Source: Microbacterium sp. cf332
GTDB taxonomy: Bacteria > Actinomycetota > Actinomycetes > Actinomycetales > Microbacteriaceae
Direction: 5' to 3'
Assembly (NCBI RefSeq): GCF_900102175.1
Contig: NZ_FNKN01000002.1
Location: 186,001-250,000 of the forward strand
Length of the DNA stretch: 64,000 nucleotides
Shown here: positions 43,768-53,423 of the stretch, piece after piece
Numbering within the stretch: the first letter of the stretch is position 1
Layout of the letters: every line of letters starts with the position of its first letter
The notes under the pieces: generated by a model
The model's database searches: none
What the model saw: only the letters and a program-made list of their open reading frames with translations
Told to the model about the DNA's origin: nothing
Program-made: the position numbers and the translations under genes

Positions 43768-44765
43768 GCGAGCTGACCGGCACGCAGACGGCCGCGGTCG
43801 TCATCATGAACCTCGATCACGCGCAGGCCGTCGAGGTGCTCAAGCACCTCTCGGACGACGAGGCCGAGGCGATCGCGGCCGAGATCATCCGGCTGCGCGA
43901 CCTCGATCTCGAGACCACGCGCGACGCCCTGACCGACTTCCAGCGGGTCGTGCGCGGTCATCTCCCGCCGGTGCGCGGCGGGCGCGACCTGGCCACGGGG
44001 CTCCTCGAGGCCTCCCTCGGGCCGGAGCGCGCCGCGGGCGTGCTGACGAAGGTCTCGTCGTCGATGACCAGCTCGTCGTTCGAGTTCCTCACCGCCGTCG
44101 AGCCCGCGCAGGTCGCGAGCATCCTCGACGGCGAGCTGCCGCAGACCGTCGCGCTCGTCATCGCGCACCTCCCGGTCGAGCGGGCGGCAGCCGTCCTGGC
44201 CGAGATCACCGACCCGGCGCGCACCGACGTCGCTCAGGCCATCGCCACGATGGGCACCGCATCGCAGGATGCCGTCGCCGTCGTCGCTTCCGCGCTGCGG
44301 GCTCGTTCGGGCGCGCTCACCACGCGCGACGCCCGCGAGACCCTCGGCGGAGTGCAGCCCCTCGTCGACATCATCAACCGGTCGGACGCGACCGTCGAGA
44401 AGGCGCTGCTGGCGAGCATCGAGGCCCGCGACAGCGCCCTGGCCGAAGACATCCGCTCGCGGATGTTCACCTTCGCCGACATCGTCGTGCTCGACGACCG
44501 CGACGCGCAGCGCGTGCTGCGCGGCATCGACGTGCGCGCGCTCGCCCTTGCACTCAAGGGCTCGTCCGGCCCCGTCGCCGACGTCATCCTCCGGAACATG
44601 ACCGAGCGCAACCGCGACGCCCTGCAGGAGGAGTCGCGCCTGCTCGGCACCGTGCGCGTGTCGCAGGTCGAGGAGGCGCGCGCCGCGATCGTCCGCACGA
44701 TCCGCGAGCTCGAGGCAGCGGGCGACATCCGGGTGCAGCGGGTCGAGGAGGAGTATGTCGTCTGA
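43764..44765 (+). CDS. fliG: flagellar motor switch protein FliG
   Basis: A 333-aa protein: N-terminal FliF-binding domain, middle armadillo region and C-terminal torque domain with charged helix (VVLDDRDAQRVLRGID). It converts stator motion to rotor torque. Overlaps fliH by 11 bp. Confidence 0.95.
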   Translation: MSELTGTQTAAVVIMNLDHAQAVEVLKHLSDDEAEAIAAEIIRLRDLDLETTRDALTDFQRVVRGHLPPVRGGRDLATGLLEASLGPERAAGVLTKVSSSMTSSSFEFLTAVEPAQVASILDGELPQTVALVIAHLPVERAAAVLAEITDPARTDVAQAIATMGTASQDAVAVVASALRARSGALTTRDARETLGGVQPLVDIINRSDATVEKALLASIEARDSALAEDIRSRMFTFADIVVLDDRDAQRVLRGIDVRALALALKGSSGPVADVILRNMTERNRDALQEESRLLGTVRVSQVEEARAAIVRTIRELEAAGDIRVQRVEEEYVV

Positions 44766-45405
44766 CGCCTTCACCCGCCTCGAGATCCCGCGCCTGTCGG
44801 GTCCGGCGCTCGACCACGAGCGCGATCGCGCCCGCGCCCGCGGTCACGCCGCGGGCTACGCCGAGGGGATGCGACTGGCCGCCGCCCGCGCCGAGCGCGA
44901 CGCGGCCGAGCGCGCCGAGCAGCGACGGCGTGCCGACGATCACGACCGCGCACGCGTGGCCGGGACCGTGGCGGCGCTCGAGGCCGCCGTGGCGCGGTTC
45001 GACGCCCACGCGGCCGCGCTGACCGCGCCGTCCGTCGCCGAGATGCACACGCGCGCCGTCGAGCTCGCCGAGACGATCGTCGAGCACGAGCTGTCCGACC
45101 CCGTCCGTTCGGCGATCACGGTCGCGACCCGGGTCGAGAACGCGCTCGCGGGGGCCTCCGACGAGGTCGCCGATCTCGTCGCGGCGGGAGCGTCGCCCGT
45201 CGTCCGCCTCTCGCCGCGGGACGCCGAGGCGGTCGCCGACTCCGCCGCATCCGGCGTCGCAACCATCGCCGGCGTCGTCGTGATCGAGAGCGACCCGTCG
45301 CTCGCGCCGGGCGAGGCGATCGTCCGCCTCGCCGACGGCGCCGTCGACCTGCGCGTCGCCGCCGCCTTCGCACGGGCGCGTCGCGCACTCGAGGAGGGCG
45401 CGTGA
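44755..45405 (+). CDS. fliH: flagellar export regulator FliH
   Basis: A 216-aa helical, charged protein with the GHAAGYAEGMRLA repeat near the N-terminus, as in FliH. It holds the FliI ATPase at the gate. GAGGAG before its ATG lies inside the fliG end. Confidence 0.82.
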   Translation: MSSDAFTRLEIPRLSGPALDHERDRARARGHAAGYAEGMRLAAARAERDAAERAEQRRRADDHDRARVAGTVAALEAAVARFDAHAAALTAPSVAEMHTRAVELAETIVEHELSDPVRSAITVATRVENALAGASDEVADLVAAGASPVVRLSPRDAEAVADSAASGVATIAGVVVIESDPSLAPGEAIVRLADGAVDLRVAAAFARARRALEEGA

Positions 45406-46721
45406 GCGGGGCGTGGCCGGCCGTGCTCGCGGCGGCACGACCGCTGCGGACCGGAACGGTATCGCGGATCGTCGGGCTCGGAGTCGACGTCCGCGGAGTC
45501 TCCGGCGCCGTCGGCGACCTCGTCGAGCTGGGCACCGGGGGATCCGCGCCCGGCCCGCGGATCGCCGCGGAGGTCGTGGCCGCGGAGCGCGGCGTCCTCC
45601 GCTGCATGCCGCTCGCCGTCGCCGACGGACTGCGGGTCGGCGATCCCGTCCGCACCCTGTCGGGACCGGCGCGGGTGCCTGTCGGCGTCGGCGTGCTCGG
45701 CCGGGTGCTCGACGGGCTCGGCCGCCCCATCGACGGCCGGGGTCCCGTCGTCGCACCGCGCGTCGACCTCGATCATGCGCCGCCGTCGGCGATGGGCCGC
45801 GAGCGCATCATCGACCCGCTCGTGACGGGGGTGCGCGCGATCGACACGCTGACCCCGCTCGGCCGCGGCCAGCGGGTGGGCCTGTTCGCCGGATCGGGCG
45901 TCGGCAAGTCGTCGCTGCTGTCGATGATCGCGCGGGGTTCGTCCGCGACGGCGAACGTCATCGCCCTCGTCGGCGAGCGCGGGCGCGAGGTGCGCGAGTT
46001 CCTCGAGGACGACCTGGGTCCGGAAGGCCTCGCGCGTTCTGTGGTCGTGGTCTCCACGTCGGATCAGCCCGCCATGGCGCGCCTGCGAGCCGCGTCGACG
46101 GCGACCCGCATCGCCGAGGCGTTCCGCGACGACGGGCAGCACGTCGTGCTGATGATGGACTCGCTGACCCGCGTCGCGATGGCGCAGCGCGAGATCGGCC
46201 TCGCGGCCGGCGAGCCGCCGGCGACGCGCGGATACCCGCCCTCGACGTTCCCCGTGCTGGCACGCCTGCTCGAGCGAGCGGGCACCGACCGGCGCGGCTC
46301 CATCACCGGCATCTACACGGTGCTCGTCGAGGGCGACGACCACAACGAGCCCGTCGCCGACACCGTGCGCTCCATCCTCGACGGCCACCTCGTGCTCGAT
46401 CGCACCCTCGCCGTCACCGGACACCACCCCGCCATCGACGTGCTCGGCTCGGTCTCACGCCTCGCCGGCAAGGTCGCGACCCCCGACCAGCGCCGGCTCG
46501 CCACCACCCTGCGCGCCGTGCTGGCGGCGCGCCAGGAGGCGCACGATCTCATCGGCGTGGGCGCCTACCAGTCGGGCGCGAACGCGCGGGTCGACGCGGC
46601 GGTCGCGTCCGAGCGCGCAATCGACGCCTTCCTGCGCCAGGACCTCGACGACCGCTCCCCCGCCGCGGAGTCGTGGCGGCGCCTGGGCGAACTCGTCGCA
46701 TCGTTCGGAGACGTCTCGTGA
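45402..46721 (+). CDS. fliI: flagellum-specific ATPase FliI
   Basis: A 439-aa F1-beta-like ATPase: Walker A AGSGVGKSS (163-171), Walker B region VLMMDSLTRVAMAQREIGLA and the type III ATPase motif GEPPATRGYPPSTF. It energises export-substrate delivery. Confidence 0.96.
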   Translation: MSGAWPAVLAAARPLRTGTVSRIVGLGVDVRGVSGAVGDLVELGTGGSAPGPRIAAEVVAAERGVLRCMPLAVADGLRVGDPVRTLSGPARVPVGVGVLGRVLDGLGRPIDGRGPVVAPRVDLDHAPPSAMGRERIIDPLVTGVRAIDTLTPLGRGQRVGLFAGSGVGKSSLLSMIARGSSATANVIALVGERGREVREFLEDDLGPEGLARSVVVVSTSDQPAMARLRAASTATRIAEAFRDDGQHVVLMMDSLTRVAMAQREIGLAAGEPPATRGYPPSTFPVLARLLERAGTDRRGSITGIYTVLVEGDDHNEPVADTVRSILDGHLVLDRTLAVTGHHPAIDVLGSVSRLAGKVATPDQRRLATTLRAVLAARQEAHDLIGVGAYQSGANARVDAAVASERAIDAFLRQDLDDRSPAAESWRRLGELVASFGDVS

Positions 46722-47182
46722 AGCGCGGGTTCCCCCTTGCCGGGCTCCTGCGCATCCGCGGCATCCAGCACCGCGCGGCGGCGGCCCATCTCTCGCGCGC
46801 CGCGATGGAGGAGCAGCGTACCGAGGCGCGCGACCGGCAGCTGCGCGCCGCGCTGACCGCGTCGGCCGACACCCCCGGCGACATCCGCACGCTCGCCGCG
46901 CTCGCGGCCAGTCGCGTCGCCGCGCGGAGCCTGCTCACCGACCTCGACACCCTCCGACGCGCACAGCGCCACGAGGTCGACGCCGCGCGCTCGCGACTCA
47001 CCGAAGCGCGGCGGGCGGAGCAGGGCGTCGACCGTCTCGCCGAGGCGTACGACGAGCGCGAGCGCGCGCGGCGGGATGCCGCGGAGCAGGCCGCCCTCGA
47101 CGAGATCGCGCTGCGTGGCCTGTCGACGCCGCCGTCGAGGTCGCCGGAGTCGCCGGCCGCGGGCCGGGGAGGACTCTCGTGA
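46718..47182 (+). CDS. fliJ: FliJ-like export coiled-coil protein
   Basis: A 154-aa Arg/Ala-rich coiled-coil protein directly after fliI, the usual place of fliJ. GTG at 46718 overlaps the fliI stop. Assignment rests on position, size and helix content more than on conserved residues. Confidence 0.75.
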   Translation: MKRGFPLAGLLRIRGIQHRAAAAHLSRAAMEEQRTEARDRQLRAALTASADTPGDIRTLAALAASRVAARSLLTDLDTLRRAQRHEVDAARSRLTEARRAEQGVDRLAEAYDERERARRDAAEQAALDEIALRGLSTPPSRSPESPAAGRGGLS

Positions 47183-48972
47183 GCCTCGGAAGCGCTCTCG
47201 TCGGGGCGCGTGGCGCGCTGCCGGGCGCACGGCTCGAGGCCGCGAGCGACACCCGCGACGGTGCGGCGGACCCCGCCGAGGCGTTCGCCCGGGTGCTCGC
47301 GGGTCTCACGGGAACGGCGCTCGGCGCGCAGCGGGGAGTCGTCGCCGGGGGGCCCGGGGTCGCCGCCGTGGGCGGAGAGCTCGCCGGCGAGCCGGCGGTC
47401 GCGGCCGAGCAGGCGACCGTGGCCGAGCGGGCGCCTTCGGAGACGGAGCCGGACCCCGCGGGCCTCTCGGACCGCGGGCGCGTGGTGAGGGCGGATGCGG
47501 TGTCGCCGGATGCGGTGTCGCCGGATGCGGTGTCGCCGGATGCGGTGCCGCCGGATGCGGTGCCGGGATCCGGGGCCGTGCCCGCGCCCGCCGGAGCAGT
47601 GCTCGTCGCTTCGTCGCCGGCGGAGGCGGTCCCGACGCCTGTGCCCACGGCGCCAGCGCCCGTCGAGCCGGAGCCGGCGGGTGCGGCGCCCGTAGCGGTG
47701 CCGGTGAGCGCGCCGCGGACCGCGCCCGGGACGGCGACGACCGCGGCGGAGACGGATGCGGCACTGGGGGCAGCCTCCCCGACGACCGCGCCGCGAGGGC
47801 CCCGTCCGGAGGGGATGGCCTCGGAGCGCGTCGGTCCGAGGCCCGGGCCCCCGGACGTCGTCAGGGGTGCCGCCGCGGCGGGCCCCGCGTCGACGGCGGC
47901 GTCGTCATCGAGCGCGGCACCGGTCACGCGCGAGGACGAGGACCCGGCACGCATCGCCCCGGCGGCTCCCTCCCCCGCACCCGAGTCGATGATCGACGGC
48001 GGTTCGGCGACCGTCACAGTGCCGACTGCGGCAGCCGTCATGGGATCGACCGCGACGCCCGGCGCGGCGACGATCGCGGCCCCCGTCACGACATCGACCG
48101 CGGTGCCCGCCTCGACTCCCGACAGCGCATCCGACACCGCTCCCGCGGCCGCCGCATCCGATACCGCTCCCGCACCCGCTGCGGCTGCGGCTGCGGCTGC
48201 CACGACACTCACCGCGGCCGCGGCCGCCGCGTCCGACACCGCGTCGGCACCCGAGGCGCTCGCGGTCCCCGCGACGCCCGACACGACCTCCGACAGCGCT
48301 CCCCCGCCCGCGGCGCCGACGGCCGCATCCGATCGGGCGGTACCCGGCCCGACGCCGCCCGCCGCGCCGATGCCGACACCTGCGACGACCGCGCCCGCAG
48401 CTCCGCCAACGGCGGCGCCCGCATCCGGTCACCCGCCCGCGGTTCCGCCGCTTGCGCCGCAGCTGCGCGCCCCGATCCTCGAGCTCTCGCGCGCCCAGGC
48501 CGGGCGTCAGACGATGGTGCTGCGGGTCTCCCCCGAGAGCCTCGGCCCGATCACGGTCACGGCGCACATCTCCGGCTCCGCGATCACCGTCGAACTGGCC
48601 TCTGGCACTGCCGCCGGACACGACGCCGTACGAGCCGTGCTGGCCGACCTGCGACGCGACCTCGCCGTGCTGGCCCCGTTCTCGTCGGTCACGCTCGCCC
48701 CGGCGGGCGGCGAGGCGGCTGCCGGGCCCGCAGCGGCGCAGCACCCGATGGCCCCGACGAGCACGTCGCACACCGCTGCAGGGGCGAGCGGCCCGGCCGC
48801 GAGCGGCATGTCGCAGACCCCCGACGATCCGCGCGGCGACGGTCATCCTCGCGCGCTCGATCCGCCCGCCGAGGCCTCCGCACGCACCTCCGACGCGCCG
48901 GATGCCGCCGGCCACGCCCTTCCCGTCCCCCCGCCCCCGCTCGGCGCGGGACGCATCGACCTCTACGCCTGA
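47179..48972 (+). CDS. fliK: hook-length control protein FliK
   Basis: A 597-aa protein, about 430 residues of it low-complexity Ala/Pro/Thr/Ser. A C-terminal Flg_hook domain follows (VLRVSPESLGPITVTAHISG) and then a Pro-rich tail. The secreted ruler measures hook length and triggers the export switch at FlhB. The linker holds a five-unit 15-bp tandem repeat, so its length may vary between strains. Confidence 0.85.
   Translation: MSLGSALVGARGALPGARLEAASDTRDGAADPAEAFARVLAGLTGTALGAQRGVVAGGPGVAAVGGELAGEPAVAAEQATVAERAPSETEPDPAGLSDRGRVVRADAVSPDAVSPDAVSPDAVPPDAVPGSGAVPAPAGAVLVASSPAEAVPTPVPTAPAPVEPEPAGAAPVAVPVSAPRTAPGTATTAAETDAALGAASPTTAPRGPRPEGMASERVGPRPGPPDVVRGAAAAGPASTAASSSSAAPVTREDEDPARIAPAAPSPAPESMIDGGSATVTVPTAAAVMGSTATPGAATIAAPVTTSTAVPASTPDSASDTAPAAAASDTAPAPAAAAAAAATTLTAAAAAASDTASAPEALAVPATPDTTSDSAPPPAAPTAASDRAVPGPTPPAAPMPTPATTAPAAPPTAAPASGHPPAVPPLAPQLRAPILELSRAQAGRQTMVLRVSPESLGPITVTAHISGSAITVELASGTAAGHDAVRAVLADLRRDLAVLAPFSSVTLAPAGGEAAAGPAAAQHPMAPTSTSHTAAGASGPAASGMSQTPDDPRGDGHPRALDPPAEASARTSDAPDAAGHALPVPPPPLGAGRIDLYA
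47493..47567 (+). repeat. 15-bp tandem repeat, five units, in fliK
   Basis: Units GGATGCGGTGTCGCC with small changes in the last two, encoding a PDAVS/PDAVP pentapeptide series. In frame, so copy changes alter ruler length by five residues. Confidence 0.85.
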
Positions 48973-48985
48973 ACCGGAGCACCCC

Positions 48986-49432
48986 ATGACCAGCATCGAA
49001 CCCGTCGGCCTCGTCACCGCGACCGCGACCGCCGCGACCCCGCCCGCCGCGCCGAAGCAGACGCTCGACTCGGAGGTATTCCTGCAGCTGCTCGTCGCTC
49101 AGATGAAGAACCAGGACCCGAGCTCGCCGCTCGACACGAACGAGATGATGGCGCAGACCACGCAGCTGGCCATGATGGAGCAGCTCGTCGCTCTCACCAC
49201 CACCTCGTCCGAGAACTTCGCCCTCACCATGCGCCAGACGGCCGCGGCCCTCGTCGGTCAGCAGGCCTCGTACCTCGACGCCGACGGCACGACCCGCACG
49301 GGCCGCGTGACGCAGGTGTCGTTCGAGAAGGGCGTGCCGCTGGTCACCATCGGCGGAACGGCCGTCCCGCTCGACGTCGTCTCGGGCATCTCCGCCGCCG
49401 ACGTCCCGCCGCCCGCGGCATCCGCCACCTGA
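48986..49432 (+). CDS. flgD: hook-capping protein FlgD
   Basis: A 148-aa short FlgD with LDSEVFLQLLVAQMKNQDP and the following MAQTTQLAMMEQL segment that define the N-terminal export part. It scaffolds hook growth. The usual C-terminal Ig-like domain is missing or very reduced. Confidence 0.92.
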   Translation: MTSIEPVGLVTATATAATPPAAPKQTLDSEVFLQLLVAQMKNQDPSSPLDTNEMMAQTTQLAMMEQLVALTTTSSENFALTMRQTAAALVGQQASYLDADGTTRTGRVTQVSFEKGVPLVTIGGTAVPLDVVSGISAADVPPPAASAT

Positions 49433-49492
49433 TCCGGGCCACCCCGACCCTCCCCCGCATCGCCCATCTCCTCACCCACCGAAGGACACCCC

Positions 49493-50650
49493 ATGCTCCG
49501 TTCGCTCTACGCCGGGATCTCCGGCCTCCGCTCGCACCAGACCATGCTCGATGTCACGGGCAACAACATCGCCAACGTCAACACCGTCGGCTTCAAGGCC
49601 GGGTCGGTGCAGTTCCAGGACACGCTGTCGCAGATCGTCCAGAACTCCCGCGCCGCGCAGGCCGACGCCGGCGGCACGAACGCCGCCCAGGTCGGTCTCG
49701 GCACCCAGGTCGCCGCGGTGCGCACGAACTTCACCCAGGGCTCGCAGCAGGCCACGGGCGTGCCGACCGACCTCATGATCTCCGGCGACGGCTTCTTCGT
49801 CGTGCGCAACGGCGCCGAGACGCTCTACACGCGCAACGGCTCCTTCGGCTTCGACGCGGCCGGCCGGCTCACCACGAAGGATGGCTCGCTCGTGCAGGGG
49901 TGGACCGCCGCCGACGGCGTCGTCCCCACCGGCGGACCGGTCGGGAACATCTCGCTGCCGGTCGGCGCGACCTCGCCCGGCCGCGCGACGGCGACCGCGA
50001 GCGCGAGCGGCAACCTCCCCTCCGGCACAGCCGTGGGCGGCGAGCTCGTCCGCGACATCACCGTCTACGACGCCCAGGGCGAGGCGCGCCAGCTCGCGCT
50101 GACCTTCACCCGCACCGCGGGCGGCTGGAACGTCACCGACGGCACCGCGACCACCGCGCTGACGTTCACCGACGGCCGCCTGACCGGGCCGGCGTCCCTC
50201 ACCTCCGGCGGCGTCGACGTCGACCTCTCGGCGATCACCGGCTACGCCGATCTCAACACCGTCAAGATCGGGGGTCAGGACGGCCGCGCTCCGGGCAGCC
50301 TCGTCTCCTACACGCTGTCGGCCGACGGCAGCCTCGTCGGCGCGTTCAGCAACGGCGCGACCTCGGTGCTCGCGCAGATCGCCCTCGCCTCGTTCGACAA
50401 CCCCGAGGGGCTCGAGAAGACCGGCTCGTCGCAGTACCGCGCCGGCGCGAACTCCGGGGCCGCGGCCGTCGGCGTCGCCGGGACCGACGCGCGCGGCGGG
50501 CTCGTCAGCGGCGCGCTCGAGATGTCGAACGTCGACCTGTCGCAGGAGTTCACGAACCTCATCGTCGCTCAGCGCGGCTTCCAGGCGAACGCCCGCATCA
50601 TCACCACGAGCGACGAGGTGCTGCAGGAGCTGACGAACCTCAAGCGCTGA
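49493..50650 (+). CDS. flgE: flagellar hook protein FlgE
   Basis: A 385-aa protein: MLRSLYAGISGLRSHQ, GNNIANVNTVGFKA and C-terminal FTNLIVAQRGFQANARIITT. It polymerises into the hook. Last gene of the flgB operon, ending before a long inverted repeat. Confidence 0.96.
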   Translation: MLRSLYAGISGLRSHQTMLDVTGNNIANVNTVGFKAGSVQFQDTLSQIVQNSRAAQADAGGTNAAQVGLGTQVAAVRTNFTQGSQQATGVPTDLMISGDGFFVVRNGAETLYTRNGSFGFDAAGRLTTKDGSLVQGWTAADGVVPTGGPVGNISLPVGATSPGRATATASASGNLPSGTAVGGELVRDITVYDAQGEARQLALTFTRTAGGWNVTDGTATTALTFTDGRLTGPASLTSGGVDVDLSAITGYADLNTVKIGGQDGRAPGSLVSYTLSADGSLVGAFSNGATSVLAQIALASFDNPEGLEKTGSSQYRAGANSGAAAVGVAGTDARGGLVSGALEMSNVDLSQEFTNLIVAQRGFQANARIITTSDEVLQELTNLKR

Positions 50651-50661
50651 TCGCGCAGCGC

Positions 50662-50741
50662 CACAACTCCTCAGATCTGCCGCACATTTGGCCGTATGAC
50701 CCGCGCACGGCGCCGGTCGCGACGGGATCTGAGGAGTTGTG
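50662..50741. repeat. 80-bp element with perfect 16-bp inverted ends
   Basis: CACAACTCCTCAGATC (50662-50677) pairs perfectly with GATCTGAGGAGTTGTG (50726-50741) around a 48-nt centre. It fills the gap between convergent genes and could be a bidirectional terminator. The AT-richer ends are unlike the local GC hairpins and also suit a small mobile or REP-type element. Confidence 0.7.
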
Positions 50742-50752
50742 CGCGCGGCGGG

Positions 50753-51382
50753 TCAGGGCCACACCGGCTGCGCCCGCCCGGATGCCGCGTCGAGCGCAGC
50801 CGCATCGACCGCGGTCACCGTCTCGGTGATGCCGCGCGCCGGCCACTCGACCCCGACCTCGAACGTCGGCGCCGGGGGCGTCGGCCACACCCAGAACTCG
50901 CGCGCCCAGCCGTCGGCGTAGACCTGCGGCCGGCCGAGCCCCTCGAGGACGGGGCCGGCGACCTGCGCGTCGGTCACGTCTCCCCGCGCCCACGGCGACT
51001 CGTCCTGCGTCGTGACCGTCCGCCCGTCGGCGAAGCGGACACCCCAGCGCAGGCCGGTCGGGTCGAACCGCTCGTCGAGCTGCCCGCGGCCGTGCGCGCG
51101 ATCGAGGTACCCCCAGAGCCGCTGCCGCGCGAGTCGCCCCGTCTCAGCGACCCGCACCGACAGCCGCAGGGCGAGACCGGCCGTGTACACCCGCGCGAGC
51201 TCGAGAACGACGACCGTGTCGGGCGAGCGGCCCACCTCCTGATCGAGCGCCACGATCGCCGGCGCGACGTGCCACGGCGGCCCCATCCACGCGGGCATGT
51301 CGAGCGGCGCGTGGTCGTCGTCGGGGATCTCCCGGGGCTCGACGGGTCGGAAGAACGCGGGCTGCGGTGACGACGCTGACAC
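50753..51382 (-). CDS. hypothetical protein, reverse gene inside the flagellar island
   Basis: About 209 residues from GTG 51382. Acidic/Pro-rich start (REIPDDDHAPLDMPAWMG), then mixed alpha/beta sequence with several Trp and no signal or membrane helix. I do not recognise it. It is the only gene facing left between flgB and flhA, and its start lies 11 bp from the flbD sigma-28 promoter. Confidence 0.65.
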   Translation of the reverse strand: MSASSPQPAFFRPVEPREIPDDDHAPLDMPAWMGPPWHVAPAIVALDQEVGRSPDTVVVLELARVYTAGLALRLSVRVAETGRLARQRLWGYLDRAHGRGQLDERFDPTGLRWGVRFADGRTVTTQDESPWARGDVTDAQVAGPVLEGLGRPQVYADGWAREFWVWPTPPAPTFEVGVEWPARGITETVTAVDAAALDAASGRAQPVWP

Positions 51383-51393
51383 GAGCGCAACGC

Positions 51394-51420
51394 TAACCGA
51401 CCGCTCCCGGTTGCCGACAG
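51394..51420 (+). promoter_or_regulatory. sigma-28-type promoter of flbD-motA-motB
   Basis: TAAC, 15 bp, GCCGACAG (one change). It lies 66 bp before flbD. Confidence 0.72.
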
Positions 51421-51486
51421 TCCCCTCGGAGCCGTCGCACTCGCGACGACCCGTCCCGCGACGATAAGACCGACGAGAAGGGCGAC

Positions 51487-51732
51487 ATGATCGTTCTGAC
51501 ACGACTGAACCGTCACCGGTTCGCCGTGAACCCCGACCTCGTCGAGCGCATCCAGGCGAGCCCCGACACGACCCTGACGCTCGTCGACGGGGCGACCTTC
51601 GTCGTCGCCGAGACCATGGACACCGTCATCCAGAGCATCGTCGACTTTCGTGCGCGCGTCCTCGCGACAGCGCTCGGACACGGCGCGGCCGCACCGTCCG
51701 TCGCCGCCACCGCACCGGAGGGCGACGCCTGA
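51487..51732 (+). CDS. flbD: flagellar FlbD-family protein
   Basis: An 81-aa protein with the FlbD pattern MIVLTRLNRHRFAVNPDLVERI and a C-terminal extension. Found before motA in many Gram-positive flagellar loci; its exact role is not settled. Confidence 0.85.
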   Translation: MIVLTRLNRHRFAVNPDLVERIQASPDTTLTLVDGATFVVAETMDTVIQSIVDFRARVLATALGHGAAAPSVAATAPEGDA

Positions 51733-52535
51733 TGGACCCGTCGCTCCTCATCGGCATCCTGCTCGCCTTCGGCGGCCTCTGGGCGATGATCCAGCTCGAG
51801 GGCGCGAGCCTGAATGCCCTGCTGCTGCCCGCCCCGATGGTGCTGGTCTTCGGCGCGACGATCGCGATCGGCATCGCCGGCGGCACCCTGCGCGACGCCG
51901 CGGGCGCCGTCCGCAGCCTGCCGCGCGCCTTCATCGGCATCAAGGGATCCACCGAGGCTCTCATCGACACGGTCGTCGGCTACGCCGAGAAGGCCCGCGC
52001 CGAGGGGCTGCTCGCCCTCGAGAGCGCGGTCGCCGACGAGAGGGACCCCCTGCTGCGTCACGCCCTGCAGAGCATCGCCGACGGCACGGATGCCGAGGAC
52101 CTGCGGGTCGTGCTCGAGGATCGCGTCGCCACCGTCGCGGCCGAGCGTCGCACGGCATCGCGCTTCTACTCCGCCCTCGGCGGGTACGCGCCGACCGTCG
52201 GCATCGTCGGGACGGTCGTCTCGCTCACGCACGTGCTCGAGTATCTCGACAAGCCCGACCAGCTCGGACCCCTCATCGCCGCCGCGTTCGTCGCGACGCT
52301 GTGGGGCCTGCTGTCGGCGAACTTCATCTGGCTGCCGATCGGCACGCGCCTGCAGCGCCTCGCCGAGATCGAGGTCGACCGCATGACGCTCGTGACCGAG
52401 GGCATGCTCGCCGTGCAGGCGGGCAACCCGCCGATGCTGGTCGCCGAGCGCCTGCGCGCCCTCGCGCCCGAGGCCAAGCCCGGACGAGGTCGCGCGAAGG
52501 CGGCGGCCGACGAGCCCGCGGACGCCGGGGTATGA
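51732..52535 (+). CDS. motA: flagellar stator protein MotA
   Basis: A 267-aa inner-membrane protein with four helices and the cytoplasmic loop that contacts FliG. GGYAPTVGIVGTVVSL begins the third helix. With MotB it forms the ion channel of the stator. Confidence 0.93.
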   Translation: MDPSLLIGILLAFGGLWAMIQLEGASLNALLLPAPMVLVFGATIAIGIAGGTLRDAAGAVRSLPRAFIGIKGSTEALIDTVVGYAEKARAEGLLALESAVADERDPLLRHALQSIADGTDAEDLRVVLEDRVATVAAERRTASRFYSALGGYAPTVGIVGTVVSLTHVLEYLDKPDQLGPLIAAAFVATLWGLLSANFIWLPIGTRLQRLAEIEVDRMTLVTEGMLAVQAGNPPMLVAERLRALAPEAKPGRGRAKAAADEPADAGV

Positions 52536-53341
52536 GCGCGCCGCGCCGCCGCCGCGTCATGGAGTCCTCGCACGAGGGCCCCGACGAACGCTGGATGGCG
52601 TCGTACCTCGACATGATCACCGTGATGATGTGCATGTTCATCGTCATGTTCGCGATGTCCAACGTCGATCAGGAGAAGTTCGAGCAGCTGCGCGCGTCGC
52701 TCGCGACCGGATTCGGGTCGGAGATCTCCGAGACCCGTGACGTGTCGGAGGGGGTCGTCGTGCCGCCGGAGCTCGTCGAGGAGGAGGGCGAGGGGTTCGT
52801 CGCGACCCCCACCGGCCCGACTCCGGCCGAGCAGGAGTACAGCTCGCTCGACGACCTGCGCTCGCGCCTCGAGGGCGCCCTCGCCGAGCGGGGGCTGGGC
52901 GAGGCCGCGACCTTCACGATCGACGACCGCGGCCTCACGATCGGCTTGGTCAGCGCCGAGACCTTCTTCGACACCAACAGCACCGACCTGAGCGCGCGTG
53001 CCCGCGCCGTGCTCGACGCCGCCGGATCGGTGCTCGCCGCCGACGCGCACCTGATCTCGATCGAGGGTCACGCCGACGCCCGCCCGGCGGTCGCCCCCTT
53101 CGCCGACAACTGGGAGCTCTCGACCGCACGGGCGAACGGCGTGCTCGGCTACCTCGTCGACGCGCGCGGCGTCGCCCGTGAGCGCATCAGCTCGGTCGGA
53201 TACGGCTCGTCGCGGCCCCTCGCGGAGGGATCGAGCGCCGAGGCCCTCGCCCAGAACCGCCGCGTCGACATCGTCGTGCTCTCGGATGCCGACGCCCAGG
53301 TGCGCGGCGAGCTGGCCGGCCTCGCCGCCGCCGACGGCTGA
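52532..53341 (+). CDS. motB: flagellar stator protein MotB
   Basis: A 269-aa protein: one transmembrane helix with the channel Asp in SYLDMITVMMCMFIVMF, and a C-terminal OmpA-like peptidoglycan-binding domain (IEGHADARP, NWELSTARANGVLGYL). Anchors the stator to the wall. Overlaps motA by 4 bp. Confidence 0.95.
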   Translation: MSAPRRRRVMESSHEGPDERWMASYLDMITVMMCMFIVMFAMSNVDQEKFEQLRASLATGFGSEISETRDVSEGVVVPPELVEEEGEGFVATPTGPTPAEQEYSSLDDLRSRLEGALAERGLGEAATFTIDDRGLTIGLVSAETFFDTNSTDLSARARAVLDAAGSVLAADAHLISIEGHADARPAVAPFADNWELSTARANGVLGYLVDARGVARERISSVGYGSSRPLAEGSSAEALAQNRRVDIVVLSDADAQVRGELAGLAAADG

Positions 53342-53423
53342 CCCCGCGCCCGCGACCTCTTCGTGGCACGCCCATCCCGGAGGGGGCAGGAACCGTCCAG
53401 TCGACACCCGCGACGGGCTGGGC

